DNA from: Welwitschia mirabilis
Taxonomy: Eukaryota > Gnetophyta > Gnetopsida > Welwitschiales
NCBI GenBank assembly: GCA_051453625.1
Contig: JBOZIK010000001.1
Location: 58,637,266-58,664,530, forward strand
Direction: 5' to 3'
Length of the DNA stretch: 27,265 nt
Under the pieces are notes generated by a model that saw only the letters and a program-made list of their open reading frames with translations, was not told the origin of the DNA and did not search any database. Positions 1 to 11,371 of the stretch are shown here, piece after piece. Position 1 is the first letter of the stretch, and the number at the start of each line of letters is the position of its first letter. Both the position numbers and the translations under genes were made by a program.

Positions 1-1310
1 GCACACATTTATTCATGATTTGGTCTTTGCATTTTATATAAAGATGGGGTTCATTCTAATCATAGTCATTGATCTTATGGAGGAAAGATTTTCATTAGTT
101 ATGATTTCAATGTTAAGGTGCTTTCATGTAATAAGGTCATTCACAATATTAGCATACCAAGGAATGAGATGAGTGGAAAAGATGACATAAAGTTGTTCAA
201 CAAAAAATAATTATTCATCTGGAAAGGAGTTGTTTATGGGAAGTTCATCATGAGAATAAGAGAGTCAAGATAGGTGATCTGCAACATTATTATGTTTTCC
301 AGACTTATCAATGATGGTGACATTGAATTCTTACATGAGAGGGATCCACCTAATAAGTCTGACATTAGAATTTTTCTTAGTTATAAGATAGTGTATGGCT
401 ACATGATCTATGTAAACATTGATGTGAAAGCCAAGAAGATAATGTTGAAGATGATCAAGGCAAAAGATGATGACAAACATTTCCCTTTCAGTAGTAGTGT
501 AGTTGGATTGGGCTCTAGACAAAGTTTTACTAAGATAGGGTATAACTTTGAAACTATTTTCTGTTTTTGGCTAAGAACCCCATCCACAACAATGTTTCTT
601 GCATCACACATGAGTTCAAAATCTTTAGTCCAATCAAGACCCATGACAAGAGATTTATAAGAAATGTTATCCTAAATGTATTAAATGCAAGTTAACATGA
701 ATCATTCCAATCAAATTTAGCATGTTTTTCGAGTAATGAGTGAAGAAGTTTACAAACTTGGGCATAATCATGAATAAAATGATGATAAAAACCAGCATAA
801 TTAAGGAATAATATAACTTGTTTAACATTAGTTAAAGGACTAAGGTTTTTAATGATACCAACTTTTGTAGGGTCCATCTTAATCCTTTTCTTCGAAATGT
901 TGTGACCAAAAACAATTCCATTATTGATAAGAAGGAAACTTTTTTGCCAACTTAAATGTAGGCCACTTTTTATACATCAATCCAAGACTTTCTCTAATCT
1001 TTCTATGATTTATTCAAAAGTTTCATCAAAGATGGAGAAGTTATTCATAAAGATTTTAATAAAATCCTCTATCATGTCAAAAAAGATCCCCATCATTACT
1101 TGTTGGAAAGTTCCAGGGGAATTGTAAAGTCAAAAAGGCATTCCTCTAAGGCAAAGGTTCTAATGGGTGAGGTAAAAGTTGTTTTTCTTGATCTTCACTT
1201 ACCATGCAAACTTGATTGTAGCCACTATACCCATCAAGAAAACAATAGTAGGTATGACCTAGGATTCTATTAAGCACTTGATCAAGAAAGGATAAAGGAA
1301 AAATCGAAAG
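1..1310 (-). pseudogene. Ty3/gypsy (Athila-like) pol relic: reverse transcriptase, RNase H, start of integrase
   Basis: Read on the minus strand from 1310 down, pieces in shifting frames follow the canonical order. RT: FPLSFLDQVLNR then YYCFLDGYSGYNQV (about 1203-1290), a PFGLCNAPATFQ-equivalent near 1092-1145, the active-site box as FMNNFSIF (1028-1051), and MDPTKVGIIKN with FLNYAGFYHHFI (692-877). RNase H: FELMCDARN..VDGVLSQK (408-644) and YTTTEREM with YIDHVAIHYLITKK (331-522). Then ADHLS and FPDE..PWYANIVND, the linker before integrase (about 110-290). The order and the YYCFLDGYSGYNQ wording are typical of plant non-chromovirus Ty3/gypsy elements such as Athila. Frameshifts, stops and loss of both active-site aspartates show it is dead. 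Integrase lies beyond position 1. Confidence 0.88.
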
Positions 1311-1466
1311 GATTTTGGATTTCATGTTTTCAATTAGAAATTAAATATCTAAGAGTAATGTTTGCATTCATAGTAGAAGTTCCTATTACAATTAGAGTAC
1401 TAGATGAAGAAACTTGCTTTTGTTTTTGTGACGGTTTTAACATATTTAACATATTTGAAGAAGAAA
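1306..1466 (-). pseudogene. gag N-terminal remnant fused to RT (internally deleted element)
   Basis: The minus-strand sequence 1466 to about 1310 aligns by eye with 3990-3820, the start of gag in the neighbouring unit: SSNMLN, then a Thr/Ser-rich stretch, then an NVTFRDLF-like end. At about 1306-1312 the similarity to gag stops and RT sequence (FPLSFLDQ) begins at once. The rest of gag, protease and the first part of RT are therefore missing. Confidence 0.6.
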
Positions 1467-1970
1467 NNNNNNNNNNNNNNNNNNNNNNNNNNNNNNNNNN
1501 NNNNNNNNNNNNNNNNNNNNNNNNNNNNNNNNNNNNNNNNNNNNNNNNNNNNNNNNNNNNNNNNNNNNNNNNNNNNNNNNNNNNNNNNNNNNNNNNNNNN
1601 NNNNNNNNNNNNNNNNNNNNNNNNNNNNNNNNNNNNNNNNNNNNNNNNNNNNNNNNNNNNNNNNNNNNNNNNNNNNNNNNNNNNNNNNNNNNNNNNNNNN
1701 NNNNNNNNNNNNNNNNNNNNNNNNNNNNNNNNNNNNNNNNNNNNNNNNNNNNNNNNNNNNNNNNNNNNNNNNNNNNNNNNNNNNNNNNNNNNNNNNNNNN
1801 NNNNNNNNNNNNNNNNNNNNNNNNNNNNNNNNNNNNNNNNNNNNNNNNNNNNNNNNNNNNNNNNNNNNNNNNNNNNNNNNNNNNNNNNNNNNNNNNNNNN
1901 NNNNNNNNNNNNNNNNNNNNNNNNNNNNNNNNNNNNNNNNNNNNNNNNNNNNNNNNNNNNNNNNNNNNNN
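1467..1970. other. Assembly gap (504 N)
   Basis: The gap lies inside the gag-start/leader region of the first gypsy unit. In the homologous unit the matching interval (about 3984-4020) is only some 40 bp long, so the 504-N estimate is either wrong or hides an insertion. Confidence 0.95.
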
Positions 1971-2600
1971 TTGCAAAATCTAATTCTAAAATAATAAAAG
2001 CAAAAATCTTCTTCTTCAATTCTTGAAAATTGCATACTCGAGATGTGCATACCTGGATTTTGATCTAGTCAAATAATCCTTCTCTAATGTTTTCTTCAAT
2101 TAGGTTCCTCTCTCTCTAATATTTCGTCTTTCTACTAGAATTTACCATATCCTTGCATGCTCAGATAACAAACAGAAAACCAAAATAAAAAATAATAGAC
2201 TGTTATTCACATGGTCATGGAAATGATAGGGAGAACGATGATCACAGTAACAGAAAACTAAACATGAAAAAATCTTACAAACATTGAAAAACTAGACTGT
2301 CATCTAGGTTGTTATGGGGATGACAGAGAATATGGTAGTACCTTTGTTACTGATCTATAAATAAAAAGGAAATTTATGAAATAGGAAATAAATTAAAAAT
2401 TTTCAAAACTATTATTTCCAATGTCATTGGGATGACAGAGAGGATGACAAGGATCCTAAAAAACTATGAAAAATAAAAATTGCTAAAATAAACCTACTCT
2501 AAGTTATGCTAAAAATATAGTACTATTTCAAATAAATAACCTGTATAGAAAATTTGAGGTACTTATTTTGATAGTGATAATTCTCTAGCTCCTTGCAACC
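1971..2600 (-). mobile_element. Gypsy 5' leader, unit 1
   Basis: This stretch matches 4021-4635 almost end to end by eye (shared CTAATTCTAAAATAATAAAA, CTTGCATGCT and similar blocks), so it is the untranslated leader between primer-binding site and gag. It carries three copies of the TGTCRTCC...GGATGACAGTC motif, near 2205-2245, 2298-2335 and 2418-2455. Confidence 0.65.
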
Positions 2601-2618
2601 TTCCTAGCAATGGCGACA
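2601..2618 (-). other. Decayed tRNA-Asp primer-binding site, gypsy unit 1
   Basis: The minus strand reads TGTCGCCATTGCTAGGAA. The canonical plant tRNA-Asp primer-binding site, typical of Athila-like elements, is TGGCGCCGTTGCCGGGGA. Thirteen of 18 bases match and the order PBS, leader, gag is respected. Bases 2619-2670 (minus) would be the last piece of the 5' LTR, ending ...TGCAACA as in the other units. Confidence 0.7.
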
Positions 2619-2670
2619 AAATGTTGCATTGTGAATTTATGTAATCTTTAAGTCCTTGAGGCAATACCTG

Positions 2671-2770
2671 NNNNNNNNNNNNNNNNNNNNNNNNNNNNNN
2701 NNNNNNNNNNNNNNNNNNNNNNNNNNNNNNNNNNNNNNNNNNNNNNNNNNNNNNNNNNNNNNNNNNNNNN
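2671..2770. other. Assembly gap (100 N)
   Basis: A gap of round length, probably a placeholder of unknown size. It falls exactly where one gypsy unit (gag end) meets the next (LTR end), so an entire LTR could be hidden or collapsed here. Confidence 0.95.
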
Positions 2771-2779
2771 TTATTGAAG

Positions 2780-3960
2780 CACATTTACTAGGTTCTCAAT
2801 GTTGCTACTAGTTTTTTATTATACTTTTCTCATCTCTTCTATGGAATCTCTAAGTAGATCATTCTGATTTTTTTGAAAAATAAGTTGAAAGTTGGGATTT
2901 CTAAATCTACTTTCAAATGATTTTCACTAAGATTATCCACCTAATCTCTTTTGAAATTGTGATTGACTTGTAAAATTAGGTTTCTTTTAGTTGAAGGCAT
3001 AAACTTCCTCAAACATCTTTTCCTTACAAGTTGGTAATAAGGGATATTCTTTTGTTGGATGAGAGTCATCTTCACAAATTTCACAAGTTGAAGTTGAGTT
3101 TTCATTTTTTTACCACCTTTGCATCAACTATCATTTGTGTATGCTTCTCTAAAGTAGTATTAAAATCTTTCATCATATTAGTTGGATCCTCTATTTCTTT
3201 TTCTTTGTCATGTTTTACTTCTTTTAAGTCTTTTAGAATTTGACCTACTATGTGATTTTCTTTAGTAGGTTTAGGCCAAGTTTGACTTATTTCTACTAAA
3301 TTTTTTAACACACTTCATGCATCATTTAGAATTAAATTCAATAAGTCTCCTTTATAAGAAAAATTTACTAGTTGTTTTATTAAAGTATTTAATCCACTAT
3401 AAAAATAATCTACTAGCTCTTCCTTATTAAATTTATCAATAGGGTTGGAATGGCTAGTGATTATGAAATGTTCATAGGCTATTACATAATATTTATGAGG
3501 TTGTTATTAAAAGTTGGTTACTTATTTTCTTCTCTTTCTTATGGAATTCTCACTCAAAAATTGTTTAATAAATACTTCTTGCACTTGACTCTAAGATTTA
3601 AGATTTTTATGTGAAATAGTTTTAAGCCAAACTTTTGCTTTTCCTCTAAGTGTAACGGAAAAATAATAATATAAGTATAGTCACTAATATATTTCTTTCC
3701 ATTTCTTGAGTTAAGCACAAGTTTTTTTAATGTCAGCCAAATATATAAAAAGGATCGTCCTCTGGTTTCCCTGAAAAGTTGGATAAGCACTTATATTTAT
3801 TAATTCTACATTGTCTCTAGGATGTAAGTCAAAATGATTTTAAATTTTACATTTTCTATTTGCAAATAAATCCCTAAAAGTAACATTTTCATTTGAGAAA
3901 AAGGTTTCTATTATGATTGAAGTATTATACAAAGCATCTTGGTTTGTTTTTGCAATGATT
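2780..3960 (-). pseudogene. Ty3/gypsy gag relic with degenerate zinc knuckle, unit 2
   Basis: On the minus strand, in drifting frames: ENYNIEVDHIVSSNMLN at the start (about 3970-4010), DDPFYIW-like RGRSFLYIWLTLKKLVLNS (about 3700-3760), FPLHLEEKQKFGLK (about 3630-3665), EELVDYFYSGLNTLIKQL (about 3370-3430), then AWSVLKNLVEISQTWP (about 3270-3320). These follow the Retrotrans_gag layout (FPxSLRGKAKxW, then LVxxFYxGL, then AxxxLExLAExSxxW) of Athila-like elements. A knuckle-like CEICEDDSHPTKEY follows (about 3043-3084), C-x2-C-x4-H-x4 with Tyr where the last Cys should be. A C-terminal NIENLVNVLQ (about 2772-2805) resembles the usual NLENQVGQL coiled-coil. Stops and frameshifts make it a pseudogene. 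Confidence 0.85.
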
Positions 3961-4635
3961 TTGATCATTTAACATATTTGAAGAAACAATATGATCTACT
4001 TCTATATTATAATTTTCTTTTGTAAAATCTGATTCTAAAATAATAAAAGAAAAAAATATTCTTTTTTAATTCTTGGAATTTTTGTACCTAGGGTGTGCAT
4101 ACTTGGATTTTTCTTGTAGTCAAATAATCCTTTTCTGATGTTTTCTTTAATCCAGTTCTACTCTCTCTAACATTTCATCTTTCTACTATAATTCATCATG
4201 TCCCTGCATGCTTAGACAACAAACAAAAATTGAAATGAAAAACAGACTATCATCCTGATCATGGGGACGACAAAGAGGACGAGATCATAGAAATAGAAAA
4301 TCAAACTCATATAAAAATTGTAGAAAGTAAAAATTTAGACTATTGTCTAGGCTGTTGTGGGAATAATAGGTAAGATGTCCGTATTTTTATCACTAATCTA
4401 AAAAAAATAAAATTTATGAAAAAAAATAAACTCAAAAATTCAAAACTATCATTCCTAGTATCGTTGGAATGACAGAGAGAATGGCAGAGATTCTAAAAAC
4501 TACAGAAAAGAAAAATTACTGAGATAAACCTACTGAAGCTATGCTAAAAATACAACACTATTTCAAATAAATATCCTAAATAGAAATTTGAGGTTTTTAT
4601 CTAAATAGTAACAATCCTCAAACTCCTTGCAACCT
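3961..4635 (-). mobile_element. Gypsy 5' leader, unit 2
   Basis: Leader between the primer-binding site at 4636-4653 and gag. It is a direct duplicate of the 1971-2600 region in the same orientation. Motif copies of the TCGTCC type lie near 4245-4290, 4338-4375 and 4449-4492. Confidence 0.65.
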
Positions 4636-4653
4636 TCCCTAACAACAATGACA
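4636..4653 (-). other. Decayed tRNA-Asp primer-binding site, gypsy unit 2
   Basis: The minus strand reads TGTCATTGTTGTTAGGGA. Compared with TGGCGCCGTTGCCGGGGA, seven positions differ and six of these are C-to-T or G-to-A, the expected signature of deamination of methylated cytosines. Confidence 0.65.
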
Positions 4654-5880
4654 AAATGTTGCAGTGTGAATCTATGTAATCCTTAAGTTCTTTAGGCAAA
4701 CCTGTAAATCAAAATACATGTAGAAAAACATACACTAGTATAGATGAGAGTTGAACTAAATGTCATGATCTATTAAAGGAACTAAGCTTAGAGTTAGAGA
4801 ATTGATTTTCAAGAGTATTTTTAGTCTTTCTCCTTTTAACAATGAAAGTAAAAAACACTACAAAATTCAATGCAATATGAAAGATGAAATGCAATGCAAC
4901 GAAATGCAAATGAAATGAGTTCTACTTGGACATTAATCCTCATGTTATAGGAACTATTTTTGTATATTTTAAATCAACTAAAAAGAGTTCTATTACTTGT
5001 TCCTAGCTAATATAAACTATCAGAATTGCCAAATAAAATTTGGATAATGCAATATGGAGTTAAAATGAAATAACAATGCAAATCTAAACTAACAGAATCA
5101 ACCTTAACAAAGATTGCCTTTATGACCTAAATAAATTATAGAATTATGACTAAACTATAACCAACTTAAACTATAAGCGACGTAAAGAGAATTGTAATGA
5201 AAAAAGAATTTAAATTAATCATAGAACTTTTACATCCACTTACAATAAAATAGCAGCTCCTTAATGGAGGATTCTTATCCCAACACCAAGGGTAACTTCT
5301 CTTTATAGCTATTAGATGGACCTCTTGTCCTTCAATTTTTCATCACAAGAGCATCGGGTATAAAAGATGGAAATAGAACAGAAAGAAAGGGAAGGTCTTT
5401 ATAGTTTTACAATGAAGTGCTAGAAGCTTAACCTTAGAAGTTGGAGAAGAAAACCTAACAGGCTAAATGAATCATATGGCCCCATTATAAAGACAATTTC
5501 TTTCTGTCATAGAAAATAGATATCATCCTGATTATCATGGGGATGACAAAAAGGTATTCCATTAGCTTTAGATCCTACTATTAACCCCGTAACTTCTGTT
5601 CATGTCAGTAGTATTATCATCTTGCCTATCATGGAAACAACAGAGGGGACGACGGGATTACTCATCTTCAATATTAAAGATAAATCAGTCTTCTGTTTAG
5701 TATGTTCTTCTTCCAAAGTATGAAGTATCAAAGCAAGTCTGAGAAACCTCTAAATATGCTAAGAATCACATATTTCAATGATGATCCTATCTATCTTCCA
5801 TAAGCAGCAGTATTGCATCCAAACCTGTATAAAAATCCTGCAAAAGCACTCAAAATACACCATTAAATTCTCATAAATTG
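4654..5880 (-). repeat. Gypsy LTR (5' LTR of unit 2), minus orientation
   Basis: Read on the minus strand, 5855 to about 5150 is similar by eye to the plus-strand LTR at 18911-19540. Shared blocks are TGAG..TTTTGCAGGA near the start, two TCGTCC motif copies (5615-5660, 5514-5555), a TATA-like CTATAAAG (5397-5404), and the downstream blocks GAGGTCCATCT, TACCCTTGGTG and ATCCTCCATT. The 3' end ...CTGCAACA abuts the primer-binding site. The outer border, between 5855 and 5905, was not resolved and no target-site duplication was identified. Confidence 0.7.
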
Positions 5881-5904
5881 ATATCACAATATATCTCATA
5901 AGGA

Positions 5905-6130
5905 TTTTGTGTTATTCTAAGACTAGAAAAAGCATTGTTTGATATGTAGCAAGTAGTATTAAATGCCTCAGTCCAATGCCTCTTAGCAATATACTTTTCT
6001 TGTGGAATGTTTCTCAGATTTCTTATAGCATTTTGTTCTTTATTTTAATTACATCATTTTGTTGAGGTGTTTCAAGGGATGGGAAATCATAAATAATACC
6101 TTTATCTTGATACCATCATTTAAACTTTGA
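5905..6130 (-). pseudogene. Ty1/copia integrase fragment
   Basis: The minus strand gives IIYDFPSLETPQQNDVIKIK, the copia integrase signature (family form ...TPQQNGVVERKNRT), at about 6040-6105. It is followed by HWTEAFNTTCYISNNAF at about 5928-5980, matching the family FWAEAVNTACYISNR. Stops occur between the two pieces. The fragment ends where the gypsy LTR begins, so the gypsy element probably inserted into or beside this older copia copy. Confidence 0.75.
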
Positions 6131-6160
6131 ACTATTTTATACATGTAGGAAAAAAGGGTT

Positions 6161-6388
6161 AATGAGCTTCATAGGCTAAATTACAACTTACCCATGATAC
6201 AGTCTATTGCTATTTTATTATTAAATGTTTGAAGGTACCTAGCTAGCTAACATCTCATTTATATAGGTGGGCGCACTATTAAACCATTCAATACATCTAG
6301 GGGACAAGGATTGATGAGCTTTGTAGGCCTAATTAGAGGTACTCCATGATATAGTCTATCACTATTGTATCATTGAATACTTTAAGGT
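6161..6388. repeat. Diverged direct repeat pair of about 76 bp
   Basis: 6161-6236 and 6312-6388 share GATGAGCTT.RTAGGC, CCATGATA.AGTCTAT and TTGAA.RYTTTRAAGGT in the same order and orientation, about 152 bp apart. They may belong to the same copia remnant, but no coding match was found. Confidence 0.6.
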
Positions 6389-9160
6389 GTAACACTCTAA
6401 AATAAATTACTCTAATTAGGCATAATCTTTTTGAAGATTAATTAAAATACTTAGAAGAATGGAGGATCAACTCCTGCATGTACTTTATTATCATATTCAT
6501 ATATGATTTATAAAAATAGATGTTATAAATTATTTCTTAGGGAGATTACTTTGATTTACAAACAATGGCAATGTAACTTATGTGTTTTATATTTCTTCCT
6601 AATTTTTCATCACACAGAGATATTTTATGTATAGTCAATGAGATGTTAACCTATTTTAATACAAACATAGATATAGGTTTAGGATAATTCCTAACCAATA
6701 TAATGTTAGGTTACATCTCTTACTAATGGCATTCAAACTCGATATTCGACCATCATCTAGATATCAATTCATCTTACTTTAGATTCTAAACTTAAAAAGC
6801 ATGAATGGACTCAACTTCGTAGGCTTAGACTTCATATTGATATACCATTAAAAAGAAAATAGTTGATACATGAGGCAGATGCATGCTTACAAATGACCCC
6901 CATTTTCTTGAAGCATCTCAGGAGGATGCAACATAATCCTTTGATCCTAAGGACTTAAGATATTAAGTTAGAGTAAGTACATACGTGCATATGGTAAGAG
7001 AGTGATGATAAAATCTACTTGTAGAAAGGTTTATAAAAAAAATGTAATGCAACCCATCCTAGTGATGAAATCTAAGTATGGAGATAGAATTTATTAGAAT
7101 TATCTTGATTTAGTTATCATTTGATGAATACATCACATAAATGCATGTATACAATTTTAACTAATATGGATATTAGTTGGTTATTTACCTACATAACATA
7201 AATCTATCTTCATTGGATTTATTTTATTGCAAGCAATCACACATAGAAGAAAAGGAAAAATATACATAATATTCATCTTGCATGTCATAAAATAATATTT
7301 TTAAAAAAATAATAATAAAATTCAAAACATTATAAATATATTTTTTCATTTCACATAATAATAACTTCCAAATAAATCATATTTTAACTCTAGAGTTCTT
7401 TTCAAAGAAAATAAAAATATTCTATACTTGAAACTATACATCTTTTCAAATCCCTTTTTTAAAGTTTAAATAATAACTTTCTAACATAATAATGTGATTC
7501 ATGAAGAGAAACTTTAAACTCCAAAACGTAAGGATTATTTAAAATTCATGTATCTATAAAGTCAATTAAAAGCTATAAAGACAAAATAGCTCATTAAGTT
7601 GTCTAAATTGCTAAAGTAAAAACCCCTTTAAGCTCTTAAAAGTATTTATTAAAATATTGGTAAATAAAGAAGAAGAGGATTTTATATACAAATGAGAAGT
7701 ACTGATATTATTATAAAATTACAAGCAACATGAAAGTAGACTTTTCTTAAATAACTATCTGGTCAAACTTGACTTGTGCTAAAATAGGAAATTCCACTTA
7801 CTATTCAAGAACAAGGTCTTAATAAGAAAAGATTAATTTATGCTTAATTAAATAGAATTTAATAAAAATAATATAAAATTAAATTGATTTAACTATTACA
7901 CATCTTAAACCCTTAAATCATTAACATCACTTTATTTAACAAATTTTCTATAATTAATTAGATTTTTTTAGCCTTTTAAGGGAATTTGTGATTGAAAACC
8001 AATAATTAATTATTTATAAGGGTAAGAATAAATTATTGTATTTTTCCCTTAAATTAAACTCGTTATGTAACTTCTAGAAATTAACTCTTAAATTTTGATA
8101 TCTATAAATGCATTTACTAAGATCATACATTAACTACAAAAACTATCTCAATTTTTAGAATTATTATCAAACGACACTACACTAAAAAAATTATAGCTTC
8201 TAAAGTACTTTGAATTTTTAAGTGATTAAAGACACTTTGGGAATCTTGTTCACTTCTCTATAACTTTGACTATTTATTCACTAAAAACAACTTAGTATTA
8301 GTTATTCAATCTAAGATTTAATGCTTATTATTTTCTATGTTTATTTTTAGAGTTATTTTTGTAAAATAATTTTTAAAAAATTACTAAATCTCAAAAAAAT
8401 TGTTGATATTAAATTTTTATAATCTAAATTAAGTCCTAGACCTATCAAAAAAACTTCATTAAATTTAAAGCAATAATTTATGATCTTCCTAACCTATGTT
8501 ACCAATTTCAAAGAACATGAACTTTATTTAAACAAGAATTTAAAAATTCATATAAGAATCCAAAAAATAACAGTTGATAAAATTTAATACAAATACTCAA
8601 ACATAACTATTTTATGTAATATATAAAACAAATTTTAACTAATAAAAATCTACATTAGTTATAAAATTAAATGCATAAGATCCCATAAAGGTTAACAAAT
8701 TCAATGATCCATAGGATTAACATTAAAGACTACCTAACGTAAGTGGGATTGAGGGTTAAATAATTCACCTATAAGAGCATTTTAATGCATATATGGTACA
8801 TAATGCAACTTTGAAAATTAATTAATAATGTAGAAAAAGACATGGGTATCCAAACATTTAGTAAACCCCTTAGTCACTTGACCAAAATTATCCATTACTA
8901 ACCCAATCAATCAAGCATATAAAGAAATACCTTAAATCTCTCGCTCATCTTGGTTTGAGCCAAATGGAAGGGACAATCTCAATTAAATAAACATTATAGT
9001 AATTTTATGCAATGACCTAATGTAATGCTTTTATGATGCAACCAACCGCCTTAAGAAAAAAGATAACATAGGAATACAATAAGTAGAGGAACCTACTTGA
9101 AAAGTGATAATTAGATGCTTCTATTTGATGAAAATTGATAAAGGTCTAATGAATTCCTAA
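6389..9160. other. AT-rich stretch without recognised genes
   Basis: No reading frame of note, no RNA gene and no family-level protein similarity could be seen on either strand. The composition is strongly AT-rich and looks like old, decayed repeat DNA. TGTAACACTCTAAAAT at about 6394 resembles an LTR start but no partner end was found. Confidence 0.5.
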
Positions 9161-9163
9161 TCT

Positions 9164-9216
9164 TTAAGCTCCAAGCTTAAAGCTCTAAGATCCAAGCTCT
9201 AAACTCTAAGATCCAC
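9164..9216. repeat. Short degenerate tandem repeat, AAGCTCTAAGATCC
   Basis: About four imperfect units of 14 bp built from AAGCTCYAAGMTYM. It lies about 120 bp from a TATA-like CTATAAATAAAGAC on the minus strand (9335-9345), a layout that would fit an unrecognised minus-strand LTR promoter and transcribed leader. That interpretation is weak. Confidence 0.55.
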
Positions 9217-9415
9217 ACTCAGAAGCAAAAAGGATAAGGAAAGAAGAGAAGAAGATGAAAAACTAAGAATAAAATTTGGTAGCATGCACTTGTCTAAAAA
9301 TGAGAAATTGATTTTCAAGAGAAGAAATGTCTTTATTTATAGGTAAGTAATAGACCAAAAGTCTTGAGTTAATTCGTTAAAGATAACACATACCATTTTA
9401 CCCCTAAGGTAATAT

Positions 9416-9487
9416 GATCACATTATAATGGATAAGATTGATCACATTGAGTTGGATAAGATAAGTCACATTGAATTAGATAAGATT
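9416..9487. repeat. 24-bp minisatellite, 3 units
   Basis: Units 9416-9439, 9440-9463 and 9464-9487, of the form GATCACATTGARTTGGATAA plus GATT. The period is exactly 24 with 3-6 differences between units. Confidence 0.85.
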
Positions 9488-10650
9488 GATTACTAACAAG
9501 CTGGTTGAGCCTGAATGAGAAGTGACATTGATATATGAATGAGAAAGGGACATCATAGTTATGATTCATGCACCTAACTAGAGTGAGCAATTCCCTTGCT
9601 TTAATTAACAAGGCTAATTACATACATCACTTCTTCATGCTAGTTATTTCTTAATCCTTCATAGGCTCATTACTATATTTAATGATCTCAAAAATATGCA
9701 TTGAACAATGTGTAATATGCATTGAAGGAATAAATCTTTTTCTATGCAACAATTTCAAATCTACCATATGTCATAACGAGATAAAATTTTCTAATTCCAA
9801 TGAATACGAAAAATGAATATTTTATAAAGTAAATACTTTTACAAATATCTAAAAGGATCATGGCAGAGTCAAATCTTCTCATTCATAGTTGTTAGTTTTT
9901 GGATAAGAGTACACATACTTATTAACATGCTCATTAATGTTATGATCTATCAAATTCATCAACACAAAACACGATATAGTACACTTAAATTTTACATTTT
10001 TAACTTAGATGAGACACATGAATAAAAGGGTAATATAAAGAATAATATGCCATTATTCTTTTATACCTGCTATGAAATCCTTAATTTAATAATTTTATCA
10101 TGTAAATTAGATTCTTTCATTTAAATGGAATTATTTGATTTTAACATTTGGACAATTTGTTTATTTTCATTAAAAAATGCATAAAATAATTATCGAAAAT
10201 ATCAAAACTATGAAACTTAATCAAAAATCAAGAATAATTACTTAAAATATCGTATAAGCATCTAGAATTAAAAATTAAGTATAATGCATATTTTTTGATC
10301 TAAAGAAAATTACAAGAAATCGTTGATTAAAAATAAATATATAAAGCCTCTCATTAAAGAAGGGCCTTATAAGTGTCATATAATTAAGGGAGTAAAATGT
10401 TTAATATTTAAGTAATTAAGGGTTACATAATGTGGAATATAACGTAAGGTACGTAGTTAGTCAATTTTATTAAGAGCATTGATCTAAAGACTTGGAACAT
10501 CCCTATTTGCCACTATTGTGAAGTAACATAATATTTTGTCTAGTATAAAAATAAAACAATTTAATATAAAAAATGAAGATGATTACAAAGAAACCACATT
10601 TTACATCTCCATTTTTTTTCTCCTCCTAGCATCTTTACTTCCTTAAATAA
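9488..10650. other. Non-coding AT-rich sequence
   Basis: No gene, RNA or recognised element is visible in this stretch. Confidence 0.45.
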
Positions 10651-10654
10651 AAAG

Positions 10655-10760
10655 ATTGTGTATGTGGCTCCAATGATAAGGTAATGATTTTATATTTAAC
10701 AAGTTAAGGGTTTGAGTTTTACCTTGAATAACATAGTAGAGATACTTATCAACTTGCTAA
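10655..10760 (+). mobile_element. SINE-like element with pol III A and B boxes
   Basis: TGGCTCCAATGATAAGG at 10665-10681 resembles the tRNA-type A box (TGGCTCARTGGTWAGAG). GGTTTGAGTTT at 10709-10719 resembles the B box (GGTTCGANTCC) with C-to-T decay. Box starts are 44 bp apart, the same as in the candidate at 18404-18458. Ends and target-site duplications were not identified. Confidence 0.45.
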
Positions 10761-11226
10761 AATGGTAAGGGAATTACAACATCTTTATAAGTCACCTGAT
10801 CTTATGTTTCTCTTGATCTTGGGTGTTAATGAAGACCTTGTCACTTAAAGCTAGAGTGCCATGGCTATAACTATGATGTGGACCATGTAATGATAATGCT
10901 CTATTAAATGCCATGCCACACAGTTGAAATTGCATTTCCTCACATAACTGTAAAATTAACTGAAATTGTTTTTCACATATTGAAATAGATTCTTTGTATA
11001 ACCCTTTTGGTCTAAATTTACTATGTTAAGTTTTTTTTAATCAAATTTAATGCAAAATTAAAATATTTGTAGGAAAATCACATCAGTCCAATGAAGTTAA
11101 CGCAAATGTAATAGAGTTTAATGCACAAAAGAAAATTCTATGTGATGATAAGTGGTACAATTACGCCTAATTAATCTAATAGAATATAGTACGCAATACA
11201 ACAAAACTATTATGTATTATTGAAAC

Positions 11227-11371
11227 ATTATTAAGTGTTCAAGAATTTAATTATTCGTCCCTACAAATTTCATCTTCCATGGTTTTCACTTGTTAAGCAG
11301 GACATTGAGGTGCAGCATCTCAGATCAACAAATACAGAGAGCTTGCTTGGACGGGAACAAGAAAGCAAGCA
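11227..11371 (+). promoter_or_regulatory. Proximal upstream region / probable 5' UTR of the pfkB gene
   Basis: The base composition changes here from AT-rich repeat to more balanced, gene-like sequence just before the start codon. Stops are present in all frames upstream of 11309. TTAAGCAG (to about 11300) and GAGGTGCAG (to about 11315) could be 3' splice sites of a 5' UTR intron. No convincing TATA box was seen. Confidence 0.3.

Noticed and set aside
274-660. Plus-strand 128-codon frame
   Set aside because: It is the antisense of the RNase H relic, which is clearly recognisable on the minus strand.
1330-2050. Long open frames on both strands across 1330-2050
   Set aside because: They are open only because of the 504-N gap; the flanking residues are gypsy gag or leader fragments.
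9416-9487. CRISPR-like regular repeat
   Set aside because: The units are contiguous without spacers and the genome is clearly plant nuclear.
9416-9611. Minus-strand frame with repeated QCDLSYPT/QCDQSYPL
   Set aside because: The peptide repeat is only the translation of the 24-bp minisatellite.
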